A DNA stretch of 64,000 bases from Catenulispora sp. EB89 (GCF_041261445.1 NZ_JBGCCU010000038.1:1-64000), one strand, 5' to 3'; shown: positions 44,684 through 54,620, counted from the stretch's first letter. The notes: generated by a model from the letters alone, not told the origin. Numbers and translations: made by a program.

Positions 44684-44860
44684 ACGGAAATACGCCAATA
44701 GTCGTGCATCCACTGAGGTCAGTCCCATGATCGGCGTAGCCCGCACTACTCGTGTCGGCGGATCTTAAAGGAGGGTCCTGAGACCTAATCTCAGCCTGCA
44801 CGTCGCTAGTCCTTCGGCCGTCCACCGCGCCGGGGCGACGGTGCGCATGGAGGGGAACCA
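44684..44860. other. Gap between the sugar locus and a surface-protein gene
   Basis: 177 bases without a gene. The only structure I see is a small hairpin, CTGAGA-CCTAA-TCTCAG (44778-44794), near an AAAGGAGGGT stretch. It could end the sugar operon or lie in the leader of the next gene. Confidence 0.4.
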
Positions 44861-46879
44861 ATGAGGTCTGTGTTCACGGGGGCCCGGCGGATAGCTGGCG
44901 CGGGTCTGGCCGCCGCCGCGGTGCTGTCCGGCGGCCTCACCGCCGTCACGGCGCACGCCGCCGTCTCGACGGTGCAGGACGGTCCGATCTTCTACAAGTC
45001 CTTCCAGACGATGAGCTGGCAAGGCACGCTGTACGCGGTCAACCCCGACGGCACCGGCCGGCACGCGGTGAAGCTGACCGGCACCGGGTACGACCCGAAT
45101 ACCTCGGCGATGGGTACCGTGCGCGTCAGCCCGGACGGGAGCAAGCTGGCCTTCGACAGCCAGGACGGCCGGATCTACGAGGCCAATGCCGACGGCACCG
45201 ACGTGCACCCGCTGACCGCCGCCGCGCCGAAGGGCAAGGACGGCCGCAGCACCTGGACGGACAAGGGCCCGGCATGGTCCCCGGACGGCAAGACCGTGTA
45301 CTTCTCCCGCGAGGACGACACTGTCACGCCGCTGACCTATGCCATCGAGTCGGTCCAGGTGTCCGCCGCGCCCGGTTCGGAGGCGCCGTTCGCCGGCCTG
45401 TCCGGAACCTACGTCAGCATCGCGTCGAACGGCGACCTGGCCTACCTGACCGGGACGAGTGAGATCGTCGCGGACTCCACCGGCCACACGCTGACCACGA
45501 TCGACGGCACCACCTTCGGCGAGCAGGCCTCCGGGGTCCTGTCCCCGGACGGGACCAAGCTGGCCGTGGTGATGGACAGCGGCCCCGCGGACCCGAAGAG
45601 CGGGATGGTCCCCACCGACCTCTACATCGCCGACTCGGCCTCCGGCTGGAAGCTGACGAAGATCACCGCGGCGGGCAACGTCTCGCCGTGGCTCGCCCCG
45701 ACCTGGTCGCCGGACGGCACGAAGATCGCCTACTCGACCGGCGCCGTGGACCTGCCGATCACCGGCCAGGCGACGCCGATGACCCTGCACGTGCAGGCCC
45801 CGACCGCCGGCGCGGCGGCGAGCAGCGTCGTCACCGACCCGATGAACACCATCTCCTGGCAGAACGGCGCGCTGATCCCGGTCCCGGTCACCACGCCGCC
45901 GCCCGCGGCCTGGCCGGTCGCCACCCGCCTCGGCGGCGCGGACCGGGTCGGCACCGCGATCGCGGTCGCGGACGCCGCCTACGGCCCGCAGAGCAAGTCG
46001 CTGAACAAGGCGAAGGTCGCCGTGCTGTCGCGGGACGACAACTACGCGGACGCCTTGTCCGGCAACGCGCTGGCCGCGCAGAAGGGCGGACCGCTGCTGC
46101 TGACCGGCACCACGGGCCTGGACACCCGGGTCGCCGGCGAGCTGAAGAAGATCCTGCCCGCCGGCTCGCCGGTGTACGTCCTCGGCGGCGAGGCCGCGCT
46201 GAGCCCGCAGGTCGTGAAGGACCTGACGGCGCTGCACTACTCGGTCTCCCGGCTGTCCGGCCCGACCCGCTTCGACACCTCGGTCGCGGTGGCCAAGGCG
46301 GTGTCGGCGCACCCGCACACCGTGCTGGTCGCGACCGGCCTGAACGCCCCCGACGCCCTGGCCGCCGGCGCGGCCGCGGCGCAGGACCCGGCCGGCGGCG
46401 TGGTGCTGCTGTCGCAGGACGGCGTCCTGCCGGCGGCGACCAAGGCCTACCTGGCCACCGTGAACCCGGCCACCACCGCGCTCTACGGCGTGGGCCGCCA
46501 GGGCGTCGCGGCCCTGAAGACCCTGCCGTCCCTGGCCGCGCACGTCACCCCGCTGGCCGGCGGCGACCGCTACGCGACCGACCTCGCGGTGGCCTCGAAC
46601 ACCACCCTGTTCCCGAAGGTCACCGCAATCGGCGTGGCCACCGGCCGCACCTGGCCCGACGCCCTGTCCGGCGGCGCGTTCATCGCCACCGAGCACGGCC
46701 CGCTGCTGCTGGTCGACGGCCCGAACGTGCCGCCCGGCGTGGCGGCGTGGGCGAAGGCCCACGGCGCGCAGCTGACCGGCCTGACGGTCTTCGGCGGCGT
46801 CAACGCGGTGCCGGGCAGCGCCGCGAAGGGCGTGGCTTCGGACGCCTGGGGCGCTGCTTGGACGAACGCCCTGCAGTAG
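44861..46879 (+). CDS. Secreted beta-propeller plus cell-wall-binding-repeat (CWB2) protein
   Basis: 672 residues with a Sec signal (about 1-30). Residues 40-310 form a PD40/TolB-like propeller with blades such as VSPDGSKLAF, PAWSPDGKTVYF and PTWSPDGTKIAY. Residues 350-672 hold three CWB2 repeats (RLGGADRVGTAIAVADAAY, RLSGPTRFDTSVAVAKAV, PLAGGDRYATDLAVA), which attach proteins to cell-wall polymers in clostridia and occur in many actinobacteria. It is probably displayed on the wall; the propeller ligand is unknown. AGGGGAACC precedes the ATG. Confidence 0.88.
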   Translation: MRSVFTGARRIAGAGLAAAAVLSGGLTAVTAHAAVSTVQDGPIFYKSFQTMSWQGTLYAVNPDGTGRHAVKLTGTGYDPNTSAMGTVRVSPDGSKLAFDSQDGRIYEANADGTDVHPLTAAAPKGKDGRSTWTDKGPAWSPDGKTVYFSREDDTVTPLTYAIESVQVSAAPGSEAPFAGLSGTYVSIASNGDLAYLTGTSEIVADSTGHTLTTIDGTTFGEQASGVLSPDGTKLAVVMDSGPADPKSGMVPTDLYIADSASGWKLTKITAAGNVSPWLAPTWSPDGTKIAYSTGAVDLPITGQATPMTLHVQAPTAGAAASSVVTDPMNTISWQNGALIPVPVTTPPPAAWPVATRLGGADRVGTAIAVADAAYGPQSKSLNKAKVAVLSRDDNYADALSGNALAAQKGGPLLLTGTTGLDTRVAGELKKILPAGSPVYVLGGEAALSPQVVKDLTALHYSVSRLSGPTRFDTSVAVAKAVSAHPHTVLVATGLNAPDALAAGAAAAQDPAGGVVLLSQDGVLPAATKAYLATVNPATTALYGVGRQGVAALKTLPSLAAHVTPLAGGDRYATDLAVASNTTLFPKVTAIGVATGRTWPDALSGGAFIATEHGPLLLVDGPNVPPGVAAWAKAHGAQLTGLTVFGGVNAVPGSAAKGVASDAWGAAWTNALQ

Positions 46880-46926
46880 GGAGAGGGCGGCTGTGACAGG
46901 CCGCTTTGACAGACTGCTGTGATGGT

Positions 46927-46959
46927 CGCGCCACGCCGGGATGGTTCCGGCGTGGCGCG
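46927..46959. terminator. Perfect hairpin between convergent genes
   Basis: A 13-bp perfect stem (left arm CGCGCCACGCCGG) and 7-base loop, 47 bases past the CWB2 gene and before the end of purC. It could act in both directions. The rest of the gap (46880-47067) shows nothing else. Confidence 0.8.
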
Positions 46960-47067
46960 TGCTGCGCGTCGCGGGTCGATGTCAGGGCTGTTGTGGTTCG
47001 AAGGTGAGGCCTGTTCAGGTGACGAAGCCTCTTCGCCGAATGCGTCCCCGGCTGCGAGCCACGGCGC

Positions 47068-48054
47068 CTAGAAGAGCTCGGGGGACTCCCGGGCCAGCGC
47101 CTCGCGGATGCGGGCGCGGACCGAGAGCGCCGGGTCCGGGCGCTCGAAGGTCTGGCCGGTCACCCGTTCAAAGAGCGCGATGTACTTGTTGCTGAACTCG
47201 ATGACGGTGTCGTCCGGGATCGGCGGGATCGGCTCGGTGTAGGGGTCGCATCGGCTGGTGATCCAGAGCCGGAGGAATTCCTTGTCGAGGCTGTCCGGCT
47301 CCTCGCCGGCTGCGAACCGATCCTCGTAGGAGTCTGCGATCCAGTAGCGGCTGGAGTCAGGGGTGTGGATCTCGTCGGCGACGACCACGATTCCGTCCTC
47401 ATCGAGACCGAACTCGTACTTGGTGTCCACCAGGATCAGGCCCTTCTCCGCTGCGACCTGCCGGCCGCGGGCGAACAGCGCCAGGCTCTTGCGCGCCATC
47501 TCGTGCCACTGCTCGGTGGTGACGAGCTGGGCGCTGAGGATCTCGGCCTCGGTGGTCGGCACGTCGTGACCGCCCTGGGACGACTTCGTCGTCGGGGTGA
47601 TGACCGGCTCGGGGAGGGGTTGGTTCTTCTTCATCCCCTCGGGGAAGCGGTGACCGTAGAGCCCTCGCTCGCCGCGGGCGTACATCGGCCAGGGGCTGGT
47701 GTTGGTGGACCCCGTGAGGTAGGCGCGCACCACCATCTCCACGGGCAGCATGTGGAGGTCCTTCACCAGGACCACATTGGGGTCGGGGTAGGACAGCACG
47801 TGGTTGGGACACACGTCCGCGGTGACGTCGAACCAGTACCGCGCGGTCTGGGTGAGCACCTGGCCCTTGTGCGGGATCGCGGCCAGAACGTGGTCGAACG
47901 CGGACTGCCGGTCGGTCGAGATCAGCAGTCGGCGTCGGCCGGGCAACTGGTAGGCATCACGAACCTTGTTGCGATAGAACCCGGGCACGCCTTCGAACTC
48001 GGCATCTGTCAAGCAGTGAGCGATCATGCGGGCGTTGTCGGTGGAGTCTGCCAT
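47068..48054 (-). CDS. purC: Phosphoribosylaminoimidazole-succinocarboxamide (SAICAR) synthase
   Basis: 328 residues. It joins CAIR and aspartate with ATP to make SAICAR in purine biosynthesis. GFYRNKVRDAYQL, LISTDRQSAFDHV, VVRAYLTGSTNTS, LILVDTKYEFGLDEDG and ADEIHTPDSSRYW are all characteristic. Length and motifs fit the ADE1-like type usual in actinobacteria. ATG 48054 (MADSTDNAR) has GAAGG upstream; frames to 48096 or 48141 add non-conserved residues. It is not in a pur operon here. Confidence 0.96.
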   Translation of the reverse strand: MADSTDNARMIAHCLTDAEFEGVPGFYRNKVRDAYQLPGRRRLLISTDRQSAFDHVLAAIPHKGQVLTQTARYWFDVTADVCPNHVLSYPDPNVVLVKDLHMLPVEMVVRAYLTGSTNTSPWPMYARGERGLYGHRFPEGMKKNQPLPEPVITPTTKSSQGGHDVPTTEAEILSAQLVTTEQWHEMARKSLALFARGRQVAAEKGLILVDTKYEFGLDEDGIVVVADEIHTPDSSRYWIADSYEDRFAAGEEPDSLDKEFLRLWITSRCDPYTEPIPPIPDDTVIEFSNKYIALFERVTGQTFERPDPALSVRARIREALARESPELF

Positions 48055-48175
48055 CGGGCTGCCTTCGGGTAGGCGGTCTGTCGGACTGCCGATCATGCTA
48101 CTGACGCCTTTTTCGTTGAAGGCGCCTGATCGACGTCGCATACCGACCCGCCAAGGCCAATAGCCGCGTTCTGCC

Positions 48176-49396
48176 CTAGCCGAACAGCGTCGACGCCAGC
48201 GGATGCGTCCGGTCGAAGCCCGGCAGGATCAGGAACGTCGCGCTCGCGGTGGTCGTGGTGAACGCCAGCAGCGCGTCGGAGGCGTCCATGTGCGTGAGCG
48301 TGGCGGTGAACGTCCGCAGGTCGTTCTGGAAGCTGATGAACAGCAGGCCGGGGCTCGGATCGTCGATGCTGTACGAGCGCCGCAGCATGAGCCCGACGCC
48401 GACCACGTCGGCGTGCGCGCGGCGCGCGTGCGCGTCGGCCGGGATGAGGTAGCGGCCGTCGGGGGTCTTGGCGCCGAGGTCGGGGTTCGTCGCGATGGTG
48501 CCGCCGGAGAGTGGGACGCCGGTGGCGCGTTGTCGGCCGAAGACCGCTTCCTGGTCCGGGACGGACAGCTTGGCGAACTTCTGCAGATCCAGTTCCATTC
48601 GCCGGACGACCGCGATGGTGCCGCCGAGGACCTGCGCCGGAGCGGCCAGCCACAGATCGTTGTGCTGCTCCGGGGTCGTGGTCGGGCCGATGATGCCGTC
48701 GAGGAAGCCGAGCAGGTTCCGCGGCGCGGTCCGCCCCGGAGCCACCGGAGTGTTCGGTCCGCGGCGCGCGGACTGCCGCCAGCGTTCGGTGACGCGTGCA
48801 CCGGCCTGGTCCAACAGCGCGGCGGCGGCGACCGGCAGGACCAACGCGTCGCTCGCGCAGAGCTGGATCAGCAGGTCTCCGCCGCGTGCCTGCGGTGCGA
48901 TCTGCTCGCGGGAGAACTGCGGGAGGTCGGTTGTGCCGGGCAGTGTGACGCCGGCCGTCTTCGCCGCCGGTGTCTTCTGCACGATGCGAGGCCCGATGCC
49001 GATCGTGATCGTCAGGTCGCCCGGCGGAAGTCCCAGCAATCGCGGCTCGGTTCCCGCCGTGAGGGCGAGCACGATCTGGCCGAGTTCGGCGAGCAGCGGG
49101 CCCGGCGCGGCCGTATCGTCGATGTCTGCGACGACCGCCAGCAGGTTGGGCTGCGCGGGCTGCGGAATGATGACGCCCGCCTGGTACCGTCCGGTCGGCG
49201 GCACCGGGGTGTCGGCCGCAGCCCCGGTCGAGGTCCCGGTCGACGTTGCCGTCGAAGTCGCGGCCGCCGCGCTCCGTGGCTGCTCAGACGCCTGCTCGGA
49301 ATGCGAATCGCATCCCGCGGCGCCACCGGCGGCCATCACGGCGCCGGCTGTACCGAGGAACACGCGGCGGGTCGGCTGCGGGTCGGCTCGGCGCAC
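48176..49396 (-). CDS. Tat-exported DyP-type haem peroxidase
   Basis: 406 residues from GTG 49396. A twin-arginine leader (TRRVFLGTAGAVMAAGG) ends near a cysteine (GGAAGCDS), so it may be lipidated. An Ala/Ser/Thr-rich linker follows, then the DyP fold with the signature LLGFLDGI (catalytic Asp in GFLDG) and the proximal haem histidine in the HARRAHADVVG region. It resembles EfeB, but no EfeU or EfeO gene is adjacent. It would act at the cell surface with hydrogen peroxide, on dyes, lignin-like compounds or porphyrin iron. Divergent from the beta-helix lipoprotein gene. Confidence 0.9.
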   Translation of the reverse strand: MRRADPQPTRRVFLGTAGAVMAAGGAAGCDSHSEQASEQPRSAAAATSTATSTGTSTGAAADTPVPPTGRYQAGVIIPQPAQPNLLAVVADIDDTAAPGPLLAELGQIVLALTAGTEPRLLGLPPGDLTITIGIGPRIVQKTPAAKTAGVTLPGTTDLPQFSREQIAPQARGGDLLIQLCASDALVLPVAAAALLDQAGARVTERWRQSARRGPNTPVAPGRTAPRNLLGFLDGIIGPTTTPEQHNDLWLAAPAQVLGGTIAVVRRMELDLQKFAKLSVPDQEAVFGRQRATGVPLSGGTIATNPDLGAKTPDGRYLIPADAHARRAHADVVGVGLMLRRSYSIDDPSPGLLFISFQNDLRTFTATLTHMDASDALLAFTTTTASATFLILPGFDRTHPLASTLFG

Positions 49397-49457
49397 ATCG
49401 TAGAGAGTGCCACAAGGTGACGCCCTTTAGTGAATCCGAGTCCTGAATCACCCGTAC

Positions 49458-50816
49458 ATGTCAAACTGTGCCATGCCGCATTTGGGTTCTCGCGTGTGCG
49501 CGATACTGGGTGTCCTGACGTTGCCAATAGCTGGTTGCAGCAGTGGCGGTTCGAGCCACTCGTCCAGTCAAGGCAAACGCCCGGCTGGAACCTCCGTGAC
49601 AATCCACGTTCCCGCCGACGCCCCGACCATCTCGGACGCCGTGGCCCTGGCGAAACCTGGCGATCTCGTGCTGGTCGCCCCGGGTGTCTACCACGAGATG
49701 GTGAAGATCAAGACGCCCCGGATCACGCTGCGCGGCGAATCGCGGGACAAGGTGGTCATCGACGGCCGGTTGCAGCAGCCCGACGGCGTCGTGGTCACCG
49801 CGCCGGGCGTGGCGGTGGAGAACCTGACGGTGCAGGACAACACCCAGAACGGGATCCTGGTCACCGGCTCGGCGAAGGCCGCCGCCGGCCAGACCGGGTC
49901 GGGCGGCGACTACGACACCGGCAGCGAGCCGGTCACGTTCCTCGACTCGTTCCTCGTTTCCTACGTTACCTCGACCCGCAACGGCCTCTACGGCATCTAC
50001 GCGTTCTCGGCGCAGAACGGCGTCATCGAGCACTCATATACCTCCGGCGGCGCCGACTCGGGAATCTACGTCGGGCAGTGCAAGCCGTGCCACATCGTGG
50101 TGCGGGACGACATCGCCGAGCTCAACGCGGTCGGCTACGAGGGCACCAACGCCAGCACCGACATGTACGTCGTCGGCAACCGCCTGGTCGGCAACCGGGT
50201 CGGCCTGACCACGGACTCCGACCACCAGGAGAAGCTGCTGCCGCAGCAGGGCGCGGTCGTGGCCGGCAACCTGGTCGCGGCCAATCAGCAGTCTGCGACG
50301 CCGGAACAGGCCGACGGCGGCTGGGGCATCGGCATCGGCATCGACGGCGGCAGCTCCAACCAGTTCGTCCACAACCGCGTCACCGGCAACACCGACGCCG
50401 GCGTGGTGATCACCGCGACCCAGGACATCCCGCCGGACGACAACCAGATCCTGGACAACACCTTCTCCGGCAACGGGATCGACCTCGGCTGGACGTTCCC
50501 GAACGCGACCGCCGGCCACGGCAACTGCGTGCGCGGCGCGGGCCTGCGCACGGTCCCCAGCGGCCTCGGCGCGAGCGCGGCCTGCCCGGCCGCGCACCAG
50601 ACGGCGTCGCCGTCCGGGACGTGGACCGCGCCGACCCCGCCAGCCGGGATCCCGTTCAGCACCGTGGCCGTGCCGCCGGTGCAGCCGCAGTTCCCGAACG
50701 CCGCGGGGGCGCCGGCCACCGTGGTCCCGGCCGTGCCGGCGGTGCCGGACACGGCGGGCGTCCAGGTGCCGACGGCTTCGCTGCTGGCGGCTACTGCCCT
50801 GGTGCAGACGTCGTGA
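49458..50816 (+). CDS. Surface lipoprotein with right-handed beta-helix repeats
   Basis: 452 residues. The lipobox is LPIAGC (about residue 27), followed by a Ser-rich tether. The body is a parallel beta-helix with rungs such as GVAVENLTVQDNTQNGILV, NGVIEHSYTSGGADSGIYV and NQFVHNRVTGNTDAGVVI, of the NosD/periplasmic copper-binding and pectate-lyase-like type. The last 80 residues are Pro/Ala-rich. No catalytic aspartate cluster stands out, so an enzyme activity is not claimed. ATG 49458 or 49473. It overlaps the convergent downstream gene by 26 bases. Confidence 0.8.
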   Translation: MSNCAMPHLGSRVCAILGVLTLPIAGCSSGGSSHSSSQGKRPAGTSVTIHVPADAPTISDAVALAKPGDLVLVAPGVYHEMVKIKTPRITLRGESRDKVVIDGRLQQPDGVVVTAPGVAVENLTVQDNTQNGILVTGSAKAAAGQTGSGGDYDTGSEPVTFLDSFLVSYVTSTRNGLYGIYAFSAQNGVIEHSYTSGGADSGIYVGQCKPCHIVVRDDIAELNAVGYEGTNASTDMYVVGNRLVGNRVGLTTDSDHQEKLLPQQGAVVAGNLVAANQQSATPEQADGGWGIGIGIDGGSSNQFVHNRVTGNTDAGVVITATQDIPPDDNQILDNTFSGNGIDLGWTFPNATAGHGNCVRGAGLRTVPSGLGASAACPAAHQTASPSGTWTAPTPPAGIPFSTVAVPPVQPQFPNAAGAPATVVPAVPAVPDTAGVQVPTASLLAATALVQTS

Positions 50817-51645
50817 CGGCCGCTGAGGGGACCGGCGTGTACTGGTGCGTGTCGAAGTCGATGACAGTGGGCTGAGTCTCCGAGGCGACCGCGGCCTGGA
50901 CTCGGTACATGGCGCCGTCCGCGCCGATCCAGTAGCGGACGGTTCCTGCGGGTCCCGATCCGGAGCCAGGCGCGGCTCCGGACGTGGCTTCGGATCCGGC
51001 ACCGGAACCGGCACCGACACCGGCGCTCAGGGCGGCCGGTCCGGTCATGACGTCCACCTGGTGCCCGGCCACCTGGTCCTTGCCGACCCAGGCGGCGCCG
51101 TCCTGCGGCAGCAGCTGTGCGTTGTCCGGTCGGTCGCTGCCCAGGGCGAGCGCGATGGCCAGGGAGCTGTCCAGCGTGCTGCCGGTCTTCTGGAGCGTGC
51201 GGCTGTACCAGCCGGACGTCGGTGGCGCCGCCGGCGCGACGGCCGGGGCGTTCGTCATCGGATCGACGAGCACTGATGTAGCGGTCCACTCGATCAAACC
51301 GTCACTTGAGGTATCGCGGCCGGTTCCGCGCACGACGCCGTAGCCGAGTCTCGTGCGGTAGTCGACGGATCCGGTGATGACCAGGCTGCCGCCGGTGCCG
51401 GGCACGGTGATCGTCACCGCGCGGCCGCCGGTCTCGTAGTTGCGAAAGCGCGTGATGGCCAGCCGGTTGGCCTCGTCCGAGGTCAGGGCTCTGCTACCGC
51501 TCCCGCCGCCGGATCCGCCGGCCGCCGCCACCGCGACGCCGACCCCGGCTAGCCCGACAACACAGGACCCTGCGATAATCCACCGAGAGCGCGGCCGAGG
51601 TCGGCGGCTCGTTTCGCGCGACGGGCGCTGACGCGGTTTCGGCAT
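50791..51645 (-). CDS. Single-span membrane protein of unknown function
   Basis: 284 residues. ATG 51645 (MPKPRQRPSRE) gives an Arg/Pro-rich cytoplasmic end, one membrane span (about 22-46, WIIAGSCVVGLAGVGVAVAAAGG), then an extracytoplasmic domain with beta-rich segments (VTITVPGTGGSLVITGSVDYR, GLIEWTATSVLVDP) and a Gly/Ser/Ala-rich insert before RYWIGADGAMYRVQA. The pattern, a weak lipoprotein-carrier-like sheet reporting on a cell-wall state, is seen in many actinobacterial orphan proteins, but I cannot name a family. The frame extends to 51738 without support. Confidence 0.65.
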   Translation of the reverse strand: MPKPRQRPSRETSRRPRPRSRWIIAGSCVVGLAGVGVAVAAAGGSGGGSGSRALTSDEANRLAITRFRNYETGGRAVTITVPGTGGSLVITGSVDYRTRLGYGVVRGTGRDTSSDGLIEWTATSVLVDPMTNAPAVAPAAPPTSGWYSRTLQKTGSTLDSSLAIALALGSDRPDNAQLLPQDGAAWVGKDQVAGHQVDVMTGPAALSAGVGAGSGAGSEATSGAAPGSGSGPAGTVRYWIGADGAMYRVQAAVASETQPTVIDFDTHQYTPVPSAAVTTSAPGQ

Positions 51646-51858
51646 GGCTGGTACCTTACGGCTCCCCGCGTGTCCGCGGCGTCCGGTTCGCGAATGAAAC
51701 ACCTGTTCGTAACACTTTTTCAGGGTTCGACGATACAATGCTCTGATTCACTGCGGCGGTTCAGTGACCCCGGCCGGCCTCCCGGCACGCCCTCCTCGGC
51801 CTCGGCTCCGGGCGCCCCTCGAACCGCTGTATCTGTTCCCTGACAAAAGGAAATCGGC

Positions 51859-54468
51859 ATGAACCAAGCCGGCAGAAAACGGGTACGGCCAGCCGGGAGA
51901 AGAGTCGGGCGGCTGGCCCGGGTGGGACTGGCGACCGCGCTCGCGGTGGGTGGCGCCACCGGAGCGATGGCGAGCGGGACGGGGGCGGCGCACGCGGCGG
52001 CCGGAGACGGCACACTGACCGTCCAGGTCCTGCGCGACTTCTTCGGCACCGGCGTCATCAACGCGACCATGGACACCCCGCAGCAGGGCATGGCGGTCGG
52101 CGTGAGCGACGCCGCGGGCCACGAGGTCCAGGGGGTGACCGACGCGACCGGCAAGTTCGTGATGTCGTCCTCGACGGTCCTCGCCGGCGGCCAGTACCGC
52201 GTCGACGTGACGGTCCCGGCGGCGTACGCCGGCTACCTGCAGGCCGCGCCGGCCTCGACGGCGGCCAACCACTTCGACAGCTTCACGTCGTTCGTGGACC
52301 TGGCCGCGGGCAAGGACGCCTCGGTCATCACCGGTGTGTGGAACCCGGCGGACTACACGAACCCGGACCACAAGTACTACGTCCCGGTGCAGACACCGGC
52401 TGTCAGTACCAGCGGCACCCCCGCCGATCCCCAGGGCCGGGCGCTGGTGGCCGTCGATCCCGCCGCACGCGGTACCTGCACCCCGCCGACGAACTGCCCC
52501 ACCGTGCTCAACACGCAAGGTGAGGTCGGGACCACGTGGGGCCTGGCGTACGACAAGTACCAGAACCGGATCTTCCAAAGCGCTTTCGCAAAGCGCTACA
52601 CCACCTACGGGCCTGCCGGCGGCGGTGCGATCTACACCACGCCGGCCGACGGTTCGTCGGCGCCGAAGCTGTTCGCGGACCTCCTCGACGCCGCGCCGAC
52701 CGGGCACGGACTGCTGGTCGACATGCGCAAGGACCCGAACTTCGTGGATGTGCCGGGCAAGGAGGGCGTCGGCGGTATCGCGCTGTCCGAGGACGGCAAG
52801 ACCCTCTACGCGGTGGACCTGGCGACCCGGTCCCTGGCGACGTTCGACGCGACCGGCGGCACGGGGGCGTTCAAGGACTCCGTGACGATCCCCGCCCCCA
52901 CCGCCGCCGGTTCGGCCTGCGCGGCGGACAGCGACTGGCGGCCCTTCGCGGTCACGGTCCACGACGCCAAGGTGTACGTGGGCGGCGTGTGCGACGCGGA
53001 GAGCACCAACCAGCGCAGCGACCTGCGAGCCGTCGTCTACGTGTACGACGGCAAGAACTTCACGCAGATCCTGTCGCAGCCGCTCGACTACCAGCGCGGC
53101 TGGGTCATCAACGGGGTCACCACTCCGTTGTCTGACCACTGGAACCCCTGGGAAACCAGTCTGTCGACGTGGGACCAGCGCTATGGATACTCCGACGTCT
53201 ACATCGATCCGCAACCGGAGCTGGCCAGCCTGGCCTTCACCCGTGACGGCTCGATGATCCTCGGGTTCCGCGACCGGTTCATGGACGTGATCGGCGCCGG
53301 CGGGCTCGACCCGCGTCCGGGGAACAACACTCCGGAACAGGGGATGTCCGGCGGCGCCATCGACATGGCCTGCTCCGCGCCGGGCAACACCTACGACTGG
53401 GAAGGCACCGGCGACTGCCCCAACAACGCCACGTACGCCAACGACGGCCACAAGCCGGCCGGCGTGGTGCAGTACTTCCCCGGTGACTTCTTCGACCCGG
53501 GCCACACGGGTCAGGGAGCGCACGAGGACGCGTCGCAGGGTTCTGCTGCTTACGTCCCGCAACAGCAGTTCGTCGTCAGCACCGAGCTCGATCCGGCCCT
53601 GCAGGTCAGCTCCGACGGTCTCGGCTACTACGACGTGAAGACCGGTCTCGGTCCCGGCCAGGACGACCCGGCGAACGGCTACCAGTTCGTGAGTCCGAGC
53701 GACAACGCCTTCGGCAAGGCCGGCGGGCTCGGCGACATCGCCTACACCGCGGCCAACGCCCCGATCCAGATCGGCAACTACGTCTGGTTCGACGGCGACC
53801 ACAACGGCGTCCAGGACGCGCACAGCACCAACGAGGTCCCGCTCGCCGGCGCCACGGTGAACCTGCTGGACGCCGGCGGAAAGCAGGTCGCCAGCACCAC
53901 CACCGACGCGGCCGGGGAGTACTACTTCGGCGGCGTCGGGGCGAAGTACCAGCTGACCCCGGGCGCTAAGTACACCGTGGAGTTCAACGTGTGCACCGCG
54001 AAGACGGACAACGTGCCGAGCCAACCGGCGGCGACAGCGCTGCGCTTCACGTTGCCGTTGGTGGGCACCGACCGGACGCACGACTCCAACGTGGTGCCAC
54101 CCACCACCGGGCAGTTGTGCGACGGGTTCGCGCCGGTCACCGCGCCCGCCAACCCTGGCGGCGTGGACCACACGATCGACGCGGGGGTCTACATCCCGGC
54201 GCCGGCACCGCCGCCGACTTCGCCGTCGTCCACTCCGACGACGACGCCGACGAGCAAGCCGTCGACGACCCCGTCGACGTCGCGGTCCACCACCCCGACC
54301 CCGCCGCCGACCACTCCGCCGACGACGGAGACGTCAGGCTCGGGCGGGCTGGCGCACACCGGTATGTCCTCGGCGCTGCCGGAGTTGGCGATGATCAGCG
54401 TGCTGCTGCTCAGCGCGGGCGGCGCGATCGCCTGGGGCAGCCGGCACCGGCGCGCCGGGCGGCACTGA
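51859..54468 (+). CDS. LAXTG-anchored cell-wall protein with SdrD B-like domain
   Basis: 869 residues. Signal peptide (about 1-50, after basic RVGRLARVGLATALAVGG), an N-terminal SpaA/Cna-B-like region, a beta-propeller-like middle (about 120-610), one SdrD B-type domain (about 635-720, IGNYVWFDGDHNGVQD through AAGEYYFGG), a Pro/Thr/Ser-rich wall-spanning stalk (TPTTTPTSKPSTTPSTS), then sorting signal LAHTG, a hydrophobic span and basic tail RHRRAGRH. LAXTG is the motif of class E sortases in actinomycetes. AAAAGGAAATC precedes the ATG. No sortase gene is in the window. Confidence 0.9.
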   Translation: MNQAGRKRVRPAGRRVGRLARVGLATALAVGGATGAMASGTGAAHAAAGDGTLTVQVLRDFFGTGVINATMDTPQQGMAVGVSDAAGHEVQGVTDATGKFVMSSSTVLAGGQYRVDVTVPAAYAGYLQAAPASTAANHFDSFTSFVDLAAGKDASVITGVWNPADYTNPDHKYYVPVQTPAVSTSGTPADPQGRALVAVDPAARGTCTPPTNCPTVLNTQGEVGTTWGLAYDKYQNRIFQSAFAKRYTTYGPAGGGAIYTTPADGSSAPKLFADLLDAAPTGHGLLVDMRKDPNFVDVPGKEGVGGIALSEDGKTLYAVDLATRSLATFDATGGTGAFKDSVTIPAPTAAGSACAADSDWRPFAVTVHDAKVYVGGVCDAESTNQRSDLRAVVYVYDGKNFTQILSQPLDYQRGWVINGVTTPLSDHWNPWETSLSTWDQRYGYSDVYIDPQPELASLAFTRDGSMILGFRDRFMDVIGAGGLDPRPGNNTPEQGMSGGAIDMACSAPGNTYDWEGTGDCPNNATYANDGHKPAGVVQYFPGDFFDPGHTGQGAHEDASQGSAAYVPQQQFVVSTELDPALQVSSDGLGYYDVKTGLGPGQDDPANGYQFVSPSDNAFGKAGGLGDIAYTAANAPIQIGNYVWFDGDHNGVQDAHSTNEVPLAGATVNLLDAGGKQVASTTTDAAGEYYFGGVGAKYQLTPGAKYTVEFNVCTAKTDNVPSQPAATALRFTLPLVGTDRTHDSNVVPPTTGQLCDGFAPVTAPANPGGVDHTIDAGVYIPAPAPPPTSPSSTPTTTPTSKPSTTPSTSRSTTPTPPPTTPPTTETSGSGGLAHTGMSSALPELAMISVLLLSAGGAIAWGSRHRRAGRH

Positions 54469-54539
54469 GGTAGGCGATAGCTCGACCTGCTTGCCCGGGG
54501 GTGAGGCTCGGGGCAGGTAGCCGCTGATGGGATCGGCAG

Positions 54540-54572
54540 GCGCCGTCCGCACGAGGGTTGTGCGGGCGGCGC
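54540..54572 (+). terminator. Terminator after the LAXTG protein gene
   Basis: A 13-bp stem with one wobble (left arm GCGCCGTCCGCAC), a 7-base loop, then TTGGTCTTTTCG. Located 72 bases past the stop codon. Confidence 0.85.
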
Positions 54573-54620
54573 TTGGTCTTTTCGTCCGGGATTGTCGGAG
54601 GGACTGAATACCCTGATGTC

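Noticed and set aside
51748-54171. 807-codon minus-strand frame opposite the LAXTG protein
   Set aside because: Val/Arg/Gly-rich shadow; the plus strand has signal peptide, SdrD B domain and sorting signal.
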